A stretch of 64,000 nucleotides of DNA from Lederbergia graminis. GTDB lineage: Bacteria; Bacillota; Bacilli; Bacillales; Bacillaceae_C. The position numbers and the translations under genes are program-made. Location: NCBI RefSeq assembly GCF_042655485.1, contig NZ_JBHSMC010000029.1:62001-126000 (forward strand), in the 5' to 3' direction. Below the pieces are notes generated by a model. That model had not been told where the DNA came from. It saw only the letters and a program-made list of their open reading frames with translations, and ran no database searches. The first letter of the stretch is position 1. Each line of letters opens with the position of its first letter. Below are positions 1 to 7,735 of this stretch, piece after piece.

Positions 1-746
1 GCCCAGGTAAGAGACCTGGTGGTTTTTGTACTTCATTCCCAAAGAGTAATCAATCAAGAATTTTCATGACATATTCTGGGACACCTTCAAATGTTTCAAC
101 ACTTGCTCACGAGTTAGGGCATGCCTTTCACTCATATGCCTTAAAAGATACACATCCGTTAAATAGAGGCTATGCAATGAATGTAGCAGAGACTGCATCG
201 ACATTCGCAGAAATGATCGTATCTGACGCTGCTGTTCAAAATGCGAAAGATGAGGATGAAAAACTCGCATTATTGGAAGACAAAATTCAACGTTCCGTAG
301 CTTTACTAATGAATATACATGCACGTTATTTGTTCGAAACACGTTTCTATGAGGAACGCAAAAAAGGAATGGTAAGTAAAGCAAGACTTAATGAATTAAT
401 GGAACAAGCTCAAAAAGAAGCATATTTAGATTCACTAGATAAATACCACCCAACATTCTGGGGATCAAAACTACATTTCTTTATTACAGGTGTTCCTTTT
501 TACAATTTCCCATACACCTTTGGTTACTTATTCTCTCTAGGAATATACGCTCAAGCCGTTAAAGAAGGAAAAGGATATGAGAAGAAATATATGGCAATGC
601 TCGAAGATACTGGTTCTATGACTGTTGAAGAGCTAGCAGAAAAACACCTTGGTGTAGATTTAACAAAACGTGACTTCTGGGAAGAAGGCGTCAAATTATG
701 CATCAAAGATGTGGAAGAATTTATGGAAATGACTAAAAATAAATAG
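1..746 (+). CDS. pepF: oligoendopeptidase F, M3 family (5' end outside window)
   Basis: The 3' part of a zinc metallo-endopeptidase gene of family M3, a cytosolic enzyme that degrades oligopeptides. The frame is open from base 3 and reads PGKRPGGFCTSFP before any methionine, so the ATG at 66 is internal. The HEXXH zinc motif HELGH is encoded at 108-122. A downstream AETAS segment fits the position of the third, glutamate, zinc ligand. The C-terminal about 180 residues are the helical M3 region. The catalytic core is intact in the part visible. A clear terminator follows at 849-889. The family call is secure; the distinction between PepF1 and PepF2 is not possible here. Confidence 0.93.
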   Translation, partial: PGKRPGGFCTSFPKSNQSRIFMTYSGTPSNVSTLAHELGHAFHSYALKDTHPLNRGYAMNVAETASTFAEMIVSDAAVQNAKDEDEKLALLEDKIQRSVALLMNIHARYLFETRFYEERKKGMVSKARLNELMEQAQKEAYLDSLDKYHPTFWGSKLHFFITGVPFYNFPYTFGYLFSLGIYAQAVKEGKGYEKKYMAMLEDTGSMTVEELAEKHLGVDLTKRDFWEEGVKLCIKDVEEFMEMTKNK

Positions 747-848
747 TAAGTAATTTGATAAGTAGTTGTTCCCTTAGTGGAGAATTCATTAAACATATCA
801 ATTGAAACAACTAGAATGCAGAATGATAGAAGTTCACAATAAAAATAA

Positions 849-889
849 GCCCAGGATTACTATGTACATAGATAATTCTGGGCATTTTT
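849..889 (+). terminator. intrinsic terminator after pepF
   Basis: An 11-bp stem (GCCCAGGATTA with TAATTCTGGGC, one G-U pair) closes a short loop. ATTTTTG follows. It lies about 100 bases after the pepF stop and just before the ribosome-binding site of the next gene, so it separates the two plus-strand genes. Confidence 0.8.
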
Positions 890-909
890 GAAGAGAGGAG
901 GTATTACTA

Positions 910-1662
910 TTGGAAACCTTTTTCGGCCATCCATATGAATCTTATCCATTTATCATGTTTTCCATAGACCATATCACAATGATTATTGTCTTTCTTTTAG
1001 TTACATGTTTCCTGTATATAAGTAGAAAAAAATTGGCTATGTTTGATAAGTCGATAAGACTTGGTATGTTTTTAGGATTGTTTATACTAGAAGCTCTATA
1101 CCATATTTGGCTTTATAAAGATGGTTATTGGGATATTTCATTTACATTACCACTTCAATTATGTTCCATAAGTTTAATCCTTTGTTTAATTTTATTGAGC
1201 ACAAAATCTAACGTGATTTTTCAGATTGTATTTTTCATTGGAATTACAGGTGCATTTATGGCCATTATTACACCTGAATTGTTTCTTGGATTCCCTCATT
1301 TTCGCTATTTTCAATTTTTCATAACGCATATGCTTATTATATGGACTTGTCTTTATTTTGTATTTTCACACCAATATCGTCCGACAGTTAAAGGTTTGTG
1401 TTGGTCATTTTTATTTTTAAATATAAGTGCGACGATAGCTTTCTTTGTCAACAAACTAACGGAAGGAAATTATATGTTTCTTGCCTATAAACCGACAAAT
1501 GGATCATTATTAGATTATTTTGGTCCATATCCATATTATATTTTATCCCTAGAAGCAGCAGCCCTTTTACTATTTATAATTATACTTTTACCATTTCGCT
1601 TGAAAGGGCTTTTGCGAAAAAAACAACATAAAGAAGAGGATTGGACAAAAGAATACAGATGA
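910..1662 (+). CDS. YwaF-like TIGR02206 integral membrane protein
   Basis: A 250-residue, strongly hydrophobic protein with about six to seven membrane segments and a short lysine-rich cytoplasmic tail (RKKQHKEED). Size, start (METFFGH) and hydrophobic pattern match the TIGR02206/YwaF family, whose function is unknown. The start is TTG, preceded by GAGAGGAGG about 7 bases upstream, which decides it. The gene stands alone between the pepF terminator and a repeat-rich intergenic region. No catalytic motif is visible. Confidence 0.8.
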   Translation: METFFGHPYESYPFIMFSIDHITMIIVFLLVTCFLYISRKKLAMFDKSIRLGMFLGLFILEALYHIWLYKDGYWDISFTLPLQLCSISLILCLILLSTKSNVIFQIVFFIGITGAFMAIITPELFLGFPHFRYFQFFITHMLIIWTCLYFVFSHQYRPTVKGLCWSFLFLNISATIAFFVNKLTEGNYMFLAYKPTNGSLLDYFGPYPYYILSLEAAALLLFIIILLPFRLKGLLRKKQHKEEDWTKEYR

Positions 1663-1675
1663 AATAAAAAAAAAC

Positions 1676-2307
1676 GAGGCTGGGACAGAGGAATATCGAT
1701 GCAAATAAAAACCGAACTATAACTTGATTTTAAAACAAGATAGTTCGGTCACCTTTTCAATTACGAAAATTTTATGGTTACCATCGGAGGAAATACACGA
1801 AGACTCCTGCGGGAATAAAGGCCTCGATGAGACCCCGCAGAAAGAAAAGCGAAGGCGACTGTTTAGCGGCGTACGAACGGGAGCCAATCCTGTACTGAGA
1901 TAAAGGAAACACGGCGAGGGCCCACAGGATGTGGGTCACGTCGACGTTGGCACAGGACGTGCCGCTTTTAGTCGACGTTCCTCTTGCCGATGTTGACTTA
2001 TCGTAGGGGAAGGAATGTCTCGTTCGCCAGCCGCTAGGAGCCTAAGCTAGACAGGCGTTTAGCGCCGAGGAGGCTCATTAGCCTTGTCTAGTTGTAGGCG
2101 CTATCGGCTCGAGGTCAAATAACCTGAGACATGAAAGGCAAAGTACGCCTTTCTTTGTCTCAGAACATTTGCTTGTCGCCGATAAGCAAGCGCCTTTCAC
2201 TTTTCTAAGCCCGCGGAAAGCGAAGTGTATTTCCGAAGCGTTATAGCTACACTTACATTGTTCGGATTTACATTCAAGTCAAATGGTTATGTCCCAACCT
2301 ATGTTTG
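1676..2307 (+). repeat. composite nested dispersed repeat element
   Basis: GC-richer than its surroundings and without a plausible gene. It begins with GAGGCTGGGACA and a CCGAACTAT/ATAGTTCGG hairpin (1712-1748). An outer element follows, bounded by GGAAATACAC (1789-1798) and its perfect inverse GTGTATTTCC (2225-2234), with internal CTCCTGCGGG, CCCCGCAG and CCCGCGG blocks. Two further segments interrupt it. The first (about 1841-2052) starts GAAAAGCGAAGGCG and ends AGCTAGACAG. The second (about 2083-2206) starts TTGTCTAG and ends CTTTTCT. They look like opposite-orientation members of one family. Repeats of this general appearance are common between genes in Bacillaceae. No transposase is present. 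Confidence 0.75.
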
Positions 2308-2344
2308 ATATTTGTCTTCGATGTGCTGTTCGCACTTGATTTAT

Positions 2345-2426
2345 CAGCGAAGTGTATTTCCGTAGCGGTATAGTTAGAACAAACATTGTTCGGAATTATA
2401 TCCAAGTTCAATGTTTTGTCCAATCC
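2345..2426 (+). repeat. second partial copy of the outer repeat's 3' arm
   Basis: Direct repeat of about 80 bases matching 2220-2300: GCGAAGTGTATTTCCG, then the blocks AGCGGTATAG, CATTGTTCGGA and GTCCAA. It lies about 45 bases beyond the first copy and ends next to the mtnN stop codon, so the mtnN 3' end probably carries the repeat in its transcript. Confidence 0.7.
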
Positions 2427-2427
2427 C

Positions 2428-3120
2428 CTACATAAGTTTTACAATTTCCATTACTAAGTTTGCAGAATTGACAGCAGCTGTTTCCAAAAACTGATCAAAC
2501 GATATATCAGATTCCTGACCAGCGATATCTGATAAAGCTCTAATAACGACAAACGGTATACCATATTGATGTGCTACTTGAGCAATGGCTGCCCCTTCCA
2601 TCTCTACTGCTTGTAAGTCTTTAAATGTTTTACGAACAAATTCAACTCTCTCAGGATCACTCATAAAGGTATCTCCTGTAGCTATTAATCCGGTAACAGC
2701 ATGAATGCTTGGAAGTTTTTTAGCACCTTCTATGGCTGTACGTAGTAATGCTTCATTCGCTTTAAATGCAGCTGGAAGTTGCGGAACTTGACCATACTCA
2801 TAGCCAAAAGCTGTCACATCTACATCATGATGACGAACTTCATTAGAAATGACTAAATTTCCAATTTTCAAACTTGGATTATAGCCACCTGCTGAACCGG
2901 TATTAATGATATAATCCGGCTGATATCTTTCCATTAATATTGTAGTAGACATCGCAGCATTTACTTTACCTATACCTGATCTTAGTAACACAACATCTTT
3001 ACCATGTAAGGTACCTGTAATAAACACAGAACCAGCAACTATTTCCTCATTCTTGTCAGCGATTTGTTCACGTAGTAATTCTATTTCTTCATCCATTGCA
3101 CCGATAATAGCTATCTTCAT
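2428..3120 (-). CDS. mtnN: 5'-methylthioadenosine/S-adenosylhomocysteine nucleosidase
   Basis: Hydrolyses MTA and SAH to adenine plus the thioribose or ribosyl-homocysteine, feeding methionine salvage and the activated methyl cycle in the cytosol. The protein has 230 residues, the usual length. Visible motifs are GAMDEE with the catalytic Glu12, the GSAGG nucleoside-pocket loop, AVEMEGAA in the ribose-binding region, and SDIAG with the catalytic Asp near residue 198. A TTG at 3123 would add one residue, but GAGG sits 8 bases before the ATG at 3120, so I take the ATG. It lies downstream of yrrS, as in B. subtilis. A dispersed repeat follows directly, and I see no clean terminator hairpin between gene and repeat. 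Confidence 0.96.
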   Translation of the reverse strand: MKIAIIGAMDEEIELLREQIADKNEEIVAGSVFITGTLHGKDVVLLRSGIGKVNAAMSTTILMERYQPDYIINTGSAGGYNPSLKIGNLVISNEVRHHDVDVTAFGYEYGQVPQLPAAFKANEALLRTAIEGAKKLPSIHAVTGLIATGDTFMSDPERVEFVRKTFKDLQAVEMEGAAIAQVAHQYGIPFVVIRALSDIAGQESDISFDQFLETAAVNSANLVMEIVKLM

Positions 3121-3136
3121 CAATAATACCTCATTC

Positions 3137-3841
3137 CTAATACTCTATATCATTTTCATATAATTTTTTCATCTTCGTTGGTTTCCACCCTTTTCCATCA
3201 ACCCATTCAATATAGACACGATAGATATCATCACTGTCTTTTGCTTGTACGGTTAAAACTGACTGGGTTTCAGGGTTTTCACCGCGGCCAACCCACCATG
3301 CTGTCATATTATCAACAGTAGTTCCTATTGCATATGCACCGGCCTTTAACTTTTCATTCCAATCTATACTTCCCATCTCAGATGAGGGCTGATGACCATT
3401 TACCTGTTCTGTACCTACTGGTTCCCAAGCAGGATTGATAATTATCTTTTCAACATTCTTTTCCGTGGTTTCTTTTTCGATTATTTCACTTGTGCCCGAA
3501 TCACTATTTTCGTCCACATTATCATCATCGTTATTTTCATCTAGTTCATCACTCTGGTCTGAGTCGTCTTGTTGATCTGATTCATCAGCTTTATCTGAGT
3601 CATCCTTATTGCCACTAACCGGCTCGTTATTCTGTTTGTCATCATTTAATCTATCTTGATTTGATTGTTCTGCATTTGCCTGCTCTTTCTCCGTTTTTGT
3701 TTCACCCAAAAAAATCGAACTACCTACTATTAGGATAAGAGCAATCACAATTGCTATTAATGTATTTAAAATAATATTGGTTCTTCTCCGCTTAGCACGC
3801 TGTGCGGATCTAGACCGAGAATCATGGTAATTCATTGGCAT
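3137..3841 (-). CDS. yrrS: YrrS family protein, DUF1510
   Basis: A 234-residue membrane-anchored protein with three parts. There is a basic N-terminus rich in Arg (about residues 7-22) and one membrane segment (about 23-45). An unstructured Asp/Glu/Ser/Asn-rich linker runs from about 50 to 125, and a C-terminal DUF1510 domain contains WEPVGTEQ and WWVGRGENP. The family is uncharacterised; its steady position beside a class B PBP gene suggests a cell-wall role, which is inference. GGGAGG lies 7 bases before the ATG. It starts about 100 bases after pbpI ends and is followed at once by mtnN. Confidence 0.88.
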   Translation of the reverse strand: MPMNYHDSRSRSAQRAKRRRTNIILNTLIAIVIALILIVGSSIFLGETKTEKEQANAEQSNQDRLNDDKQNNEPVSGNKDDSDKADESDQQDDSDQSDELDENNDDDNVDENSDSGTSEIIEKETTEKNVEKIIINPAWEPVGTEQVNGHQPSSEMGSIDWNEKLKAGAYAIGTTVDNMTAWWVGRGENPETQSVLTVQAKDSDDIYRVYIEWVDGKGWKPTKMKKLYENDIEY

Positions 3842-3943
3842 ATGATTTCCTCCCTTTCCAATGAAATAATCATATCATGGTTAGGGATATCCGTGAAGCA
3901 ATCCATTATGCTCATTTCGTTTTGTAATAAAAATATAATATTG

Positions 3944-5704
3944 TTACTGAATTGGTTTGGAAGCTTCAACAGCATCATGGCTTTCTTCATAAATCATATT
4001 AACAATATCAGCAAAAAGCAGATTTACTCCTCCTTCGTTAATAGGTACACCTAAATTTACTACAACAAGTGCATATTTCGGGGACTTAAATGGAAAATAA
4101 CCTGCAAACCACTTATTATGCAATTGTTCTTCATCTTTGAAAATACCAGTTTCACCTGTTCCACTTTTACCAGCAATCTCAAATGGTAAATCTTGAAAGT
4201 AGCGTCCAGTTCCTTCATTATCAGATACAACGTGCCTAAGTAAAGATTGCAGCTGCATGAAAGTGGACGGAGATATTTTCGAATCTTTTACCTTTATATC
4301 CGGAAACTTATACATGATAGATCCATCACCATATTGAATCTCACTAGCTACTTTTATTGCATTCATTTCTCCACCTCGGGCAATTGTAGCTAACATATTT
4401 GCAACATGAAGTGGTGATACTCTTACCTCATGTTGTCCAATTCCAGTTTGTCCAACATAATTTAGATCCTTCCTACTTGATTCTTCCGTAAAAATCCTAC
4501 CTTGATGATGAGAGAACTGTTTAAAATTTTCAAAATGAAAGAGATCTTTTTTCCAACTTATATTACCAATTAAACCTAATTCAGATGCATACTTTTCTAA
4601 CATATTAGGATCTTCTTTTTGCAACCTTTTAGCTAGTTCTGCAAAGGTGAGGTTACAACTTCGTGAAAAGCTTTCATCTAACTTGAGCTCCCCTAAATCT
4701 CTTTCTGCTTGTTCACCCCGTATGTCTAAACTACAATTAAACACTTCATCATCTTTTATTAGTTCCTCTTCTATTGCTCCAGCTGCTACTACGGTTTTAA
4801 AGACTGAACCAGGTATGTGCTGTTCAAACATTTTATTTTTTGTACCATCATCAGAAAATGGGGCAGATTCATTAATGGTTGGACGTGAAGCGGATGCAAT
4901 AATACTATTTGTCTCAATGTTTAATAACAGTGCACCTCCATTAACGATGTTATGGTCGTCAATTAACTGTTCTAAACGGTCTTGAATATTTCTCTCAATT
5001 GTTGTTTTTACTCGTAACGGATAAAATGGATTATTTTCTCCAGTTAGTTTTACATCAATTCCAAATAAAGGTGCACCTTTCCCATCGACATGAAATATTA
5101 GTTTGGAAGGATTCTCTGGTATTAGGAACGGGTCAAAGCTCTCCTGTAAACCAGTTATTCCTATCTTCATAGAAGTATTTCCTTTTTTATCTGGATATCT
5201 TTTTTCAAACTCATCCTTATTTTCGCCTGTTAATCCAAGTAACTGTGCAGCAGAATTGTTAGTTGAGGGAAACTCTTTTGAAATTGCTATTACTCCCGGA
5301 ATATTTAACGCTCTCACTTGTTCTGCTTCATAACTTGTTAATTGTCCATATATAAAAGGTTTATCCGCTTCTTCAATTAATGAACTTATCTCACTTTCAG
5401 ATATTCGCATTATTTCAGCAAGGCTAGCTTTATCCCAGTCAATATTTTTTAGAAAAGGAAATAATACTAATACTGTTTTCTCTTCATATGATAAAGGCTG
5501 TCCACTCGCATCTAGAAAATCACCACGTCCATCATTAATAAGTATTTCATGCGAACGTTGTTTGACACTTTCATATATTAAATTGATATTTCTACTTGAA
5601 AAATGCTCTGTTGCGAATAGTTGTAGTTGCATTAATCTCCCCATAATTACGAACAACATAAATAAAATTGCCAGAGCTAAAAAAACAATTCTCCTCTTCC
5701 TCAT
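3944..5704 (-). CDS. pbpI: class B penicillin-binding protein, PbpI/YrrR type
   Basis: A monofunctional DD-transpeptidase that cross-links peptidoglycan outside the membrane. Of the possible starts I prefer the ATG giving MRKRRIVFLA: GAGGTGG lies about 5 bases upstream, and the 23 residues before it look non-coding. The product has 586 residues, with one N-terminal membrane anchor (about 5-27), a dimerisation domain, and a C-terminal transpeptidase domain. The three active-site motifs are present: SVFK (SxxK, in PGSVFKTV), SCN (in SRSCNLTF) and KSGT (in AGKSGTGE). B. subtilis has the same gene between greA and yrrS. Confidence 0.92.
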   Translation of the reverse strand: MRKRRIVFLALAILFMLFVIMGRLMQLQLFATEHFSSRNINLIYESVKQRSHEILINDGRGDFLDASGQPLSYEEKTVLVLFPFLKNIDWDKASLAEIMRISESEISSLIEEADKPFIYGQLTSYEAEQVRALNIPGVIAISKEFPSTNNSAAQLLGLTGENKDEFEKRYPDKKGNTSMKIGITGLQESFDPFLIPENPSKLIFHVDGKGAPLFGIDVKLTGENNPFYPLRVKTTIERNIQDRLEQLIDDHNIVNGGALLLNIETNSIIASASRPTINESAPFSDDGTKNKMFEQHIPGSVFKTVVAAGAIEEELIKDDEVFNCSLDIRGEQAERDLGELKLDESFSRSCNLTFAELAKRLQKEDPNMLEKYASELGLIGNISWKKDLFHFENFKQFSHHQGRIFTEESSRKDLNYVGQTGIGQHEVRVSPLHVANMLATIARGGEMNAIKVASEIQYGDGSIMYKFPDIKVKDSKISPSTFMQLQSLLRHVVSDNEGTGRYFQDLPFEIAGKSGTGETGIFKDEEQLHNKWFAGYFPFKSPKYALVVVNLGVPINEGGVNLLFADIVNMIYEESHDAVEASKPIQ

Positions 5705-5763
5705 ATTACCACCTCTATATCCATTGTTGCCTTTTTCTCTAAAAGTGATAACACGAGGGATAT

Positions 5764-5791
5764 AAAAAAGCACGACACCATTGTGTCATGC
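5764..5791 (-). terminator. terminator after greA
   Basis: Read on the minus strand, GCATGACACAATGGTGTCGTGC folds into an almost perfect hairpin followed by TTTTTTATA. It lies between greA and pbpI and should end most greA transcripts. Confidence 0.85.
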
Positions 5792-5807
5792 TTCTTTATA
5801 CATTCTT

Positions 5808-6284
5808 TTAACTGATGGAAATTACTTTAACATTCATTTCGCCACCAGGAGTTTGTACAACAACTTCTTCTCCAACTTTATGTCCAATCAAACTTTTAGC
5901 GATTGGGGAATCATTAGAAATCTTACCTTCAAATGGATCTGCTTCTGCACTTCCCACAATCGTATATGTTTCTTCTTCGCCATCAGGAAGCTCTATAAAT
6001 GTAACCGTTTTCCCTAATGTAATAACATCTGTATTTAGGTCATCATCTTTGATGATTTTAGCATTACGGATCATATTTTCAAGTGTAGTAATACGACCTT
6101 CCACAAATGCTTGCTCTTCTTTCGCGGAATCATATTCAGAGTTCTCTGAGAGGTCTCCAAAGCTTCTTGCAATTTTTATCCTCTCTACTACTTCTTTTCT
6201 TCTAACTGTTTTTAAGAATTCTAGTTCTTGTTCTAATTTTTCTTTTCCAGCTTCTGTCATTGGAAAAACTTTTTCTTTTGCCAA
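5808..6284 (-). CDS. greA: transcription elongation factor GreA
   Basis: Binds the RNA polymerase secondary channel and stimulates cleavage of backtracked RNA. The N-terminal coiled coil carries the LSENSEY segment whose acidic residues act at the catalytic centre, and the C-terminal globular domain follows. A GTG at 6293 is possible, but TTG at 6284 gives MAKEKVFPMT, which matches the usual GreA start, and AAGGAG lies 8 bases upstream of it. The product is 158 residues, the family norm. A strong terminator follows at 5764-5791. Confidence 0.96.
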   Translation of the reverse strand: MAKEKVFPMTEAGKEKLEQELEFLKTVRRKEVVERIKIARSFGDLSENSEYDSAKEEQAFVEGRITTLENMIRNAKIIKDDDLNTDVITLGKTVTFIELPDGEEETYTIVGSAEADPFEGKISNDSPIAKSLIGHKVGEEVVVQTPGGEMNVKVISIS

Positions 6285-6361
6285 ACCCTTCACTCCTTAT
6301 TAATTACAACCTCAATTTATGAAATGAGATATTTATATATTTTTTTATGTAATACATGATA

Positions 6362-6382
6362 ACGCGCCTTCAATAGGCGCGC
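6362..6382 (-). terminator. GC-rich hairpin between udk and greA
   Basis: CGCGCC and GGCGCG form a compact stem with a short loop about 45 bases after the udk stop. The T-tract behind it on the minus strand is poor (TTATC), so it may be a weak terminator or an RNA-stabilising hairpin rather than a strong stop. Confidence 0.5.
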
Positions 6383-6426
6383 TACATTTTCATGCTTATA
6401 CATATATTAAGTTCTATGCTATCGTA

Positions 6427-7062
6427 TTACAAAAATGACTTTTGTTCAAGAATTGTTTTTATTTTCGTTGCAACCAAGTCGATTGCAACATGATTTTGGC
6501 CACCTTCTGGGATGATAACATCCGCATATCTTTTTGTCGGTTCAATAAATTGATTATGCATTGGCCTAACTACGTTCATGTATTGTGAGATTACCGATTC
6601 CATTGACCTGCCCCTATCTTTTATATCTCTTTGCATGCGTCTAATGATTCGGATATCCGCATCGGTATCTACAAATAACTTAATATCCATTAAGTTGCGC
6701 AATCTTTCATCTTCTAATACTAAAATTCCCTCAATAATTATAACATCTTTCGGCTCTACATGAATTGTTTTAGTCGATCGAGTATGATTTGCATAGTCAT
6801 ATACTGGTTTTTCAATTGCTTCGTAATTTAACAATTTTTCAATATGAGATATAAGGAGATCATTATCAAACGCTAATGGATGATCATAGTTTGTTTCTAA
6901 CCTTTCTTCAAAAGGAAGATCAGATTGATCCTTATAATAATAATCTTGTTCAATCACAACGATTGAATGATGTTTAAATGTATTATTTATTGTTTTCGTT
7001 ACACTCGTCTTTCCGGAACCTGATCCACCCGCAACTCCTATTATGACTGGCTTTTGATACAT
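6427..7062 (-). CDS. udk: uridine kinase
   Basis: Phosphorylates uridine and cytidine to UMP and CMP in pyrimidine salvage. The P-loop GGSGSGKTS is near the N-terminus, and EGILVLED and RRMQRDIKDRGR follow, typical of the family. The ATG giving MYQKPVIIG is preferred because GGAGG sits 5 bases upstream; an in-frame GTG at 7074 would include that ribosome-binding site in the coding sequence. The product is 211 residues, as in B. subtilis. It starts 18 bases after the trmR stop, so the two are probably co-transcribed. Confidence 0.95.
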   Translation of the reverse strand: MYQKPVIIGVAGGSGSGKTSVTKTINNTFKHHSIVVIEQDYYYKDQSDLPFEERLETNYDHPLAFDNDLLISHIEKLLNYEAIEKPVYDYANHTRSTKTIHVEPKDVIIIEGILVLEDERLRNLMDIKLFVDTDADIRIIRRMQRDIKDRGRSMESVISQYMNVVRPMHNQFIEPTKRYADVIIPEGGQNHVAIDLVATKIKTILEQKSFL

Positions 7063-7080
7063 GATGACCTCCACAGTATG

Positions 7081-7722
7081 TTACTTAATTTTCCGGCTAA
7101 TGGCTAAGCCATCACCAGTTGGAATAATAACAGTTCTATAACTTTGATTATTCATAAGCCATTGATTATACCCTCGTATTTTTTTTGCTATGTTTTCTAA
7201 TCGTTTATTTTCACCCGTAGGTTCTAATGCAACAAGTCCCTTGAATAACACATTGTCACTATATATACAACCGTTATTGGTTAAGAGAGGCTCGTATATT
7301 TCAAAAAATCTCGTATATTGCCCTTTTGCAGCATCAATAAAAATTGCATCAAACGGTCCTAAATCTTTCACTTCACCAAAGAGCTCTAGTGCATTTCCTT
7401 TAATAATCGTAATTCTATTAGCCATTCCAGCCTGTACAATATTGTCCTCTGCTTGCTTAGCGCGTGTTTCATCCATTTCTAATGTTACAACATGAACATC
7501 ATCAATTGCATCCACCATTCGAAGCGCTGAATAGCCTATTGCTGTCCCTATTTCTAATATTCGTTTTGGCCCTTGTATTCGGAGCAATTGTAGTAATGTT
7601 TCTATACCCATAGGTTCCATAATAGGTATCTTATTCTCTTTTGCAAATTGTTCTAATTGCTGAAATAATTCACTTCGTTCCGGAAGTAAGCCTTCTAAAT
7701 ATTGATCAATGGCATCTTTCAT
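7081..7722 (-). CDS. trmR: tRNA 5-hydroxyuridine methyltransferase TrmR (YrrM)
   Basis: A SAM-dependent O-methyltransferase of 213 residues. In B. subtilis the YrrM/TrmR protein methylates 5-hydroxyuridine at tRNA wobble position 34 to 5-methoxyuridine. Motif I is LEIGTAIGYSAL; the metal and SAM region includes FIDAAKGQY. The ATG at 7722 follows the mltG stop by 13 bases. The neighbouring genes mltG and udk are the same as in B. subtilis, but the two hydroxylation genes that separate trmR from udk there are absent (see findings). The fold could serve other O-methyltransferases; the synteny supports TrmR. Confidence 0.85.
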   Translation of the reverse strand: MKDAIDQYLEGLLPERSELFQQLEQFAKENKIPIMEPMGIETLLQLLRIQGPKRILEIGTAIGYSALRMVDAIDDVHVVTLEMDETRAKQAEDNIVQAGMANRITIIKGNALELFGEVKDLGPFDAIFIDAAKGQYTRFFEIYEPLLTNNGCIYSDNVLFKGLVALEPTGENKRLENIAKKIRGYNQWLMNNQSYRTVIIPTGDGLAISRKIK

Positions 7723-7735
7723 TTTTAAGCTTCAC

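Noticed and set aside
1676..2427. The repeat-rich region as a possible hidden gene or tRNA cluster
   Set aside because: I checked all frames by eye: stops are frequent, no good ribosome-binding site is present, and no tRNA cloverleaf or TTCRA arm is seen.
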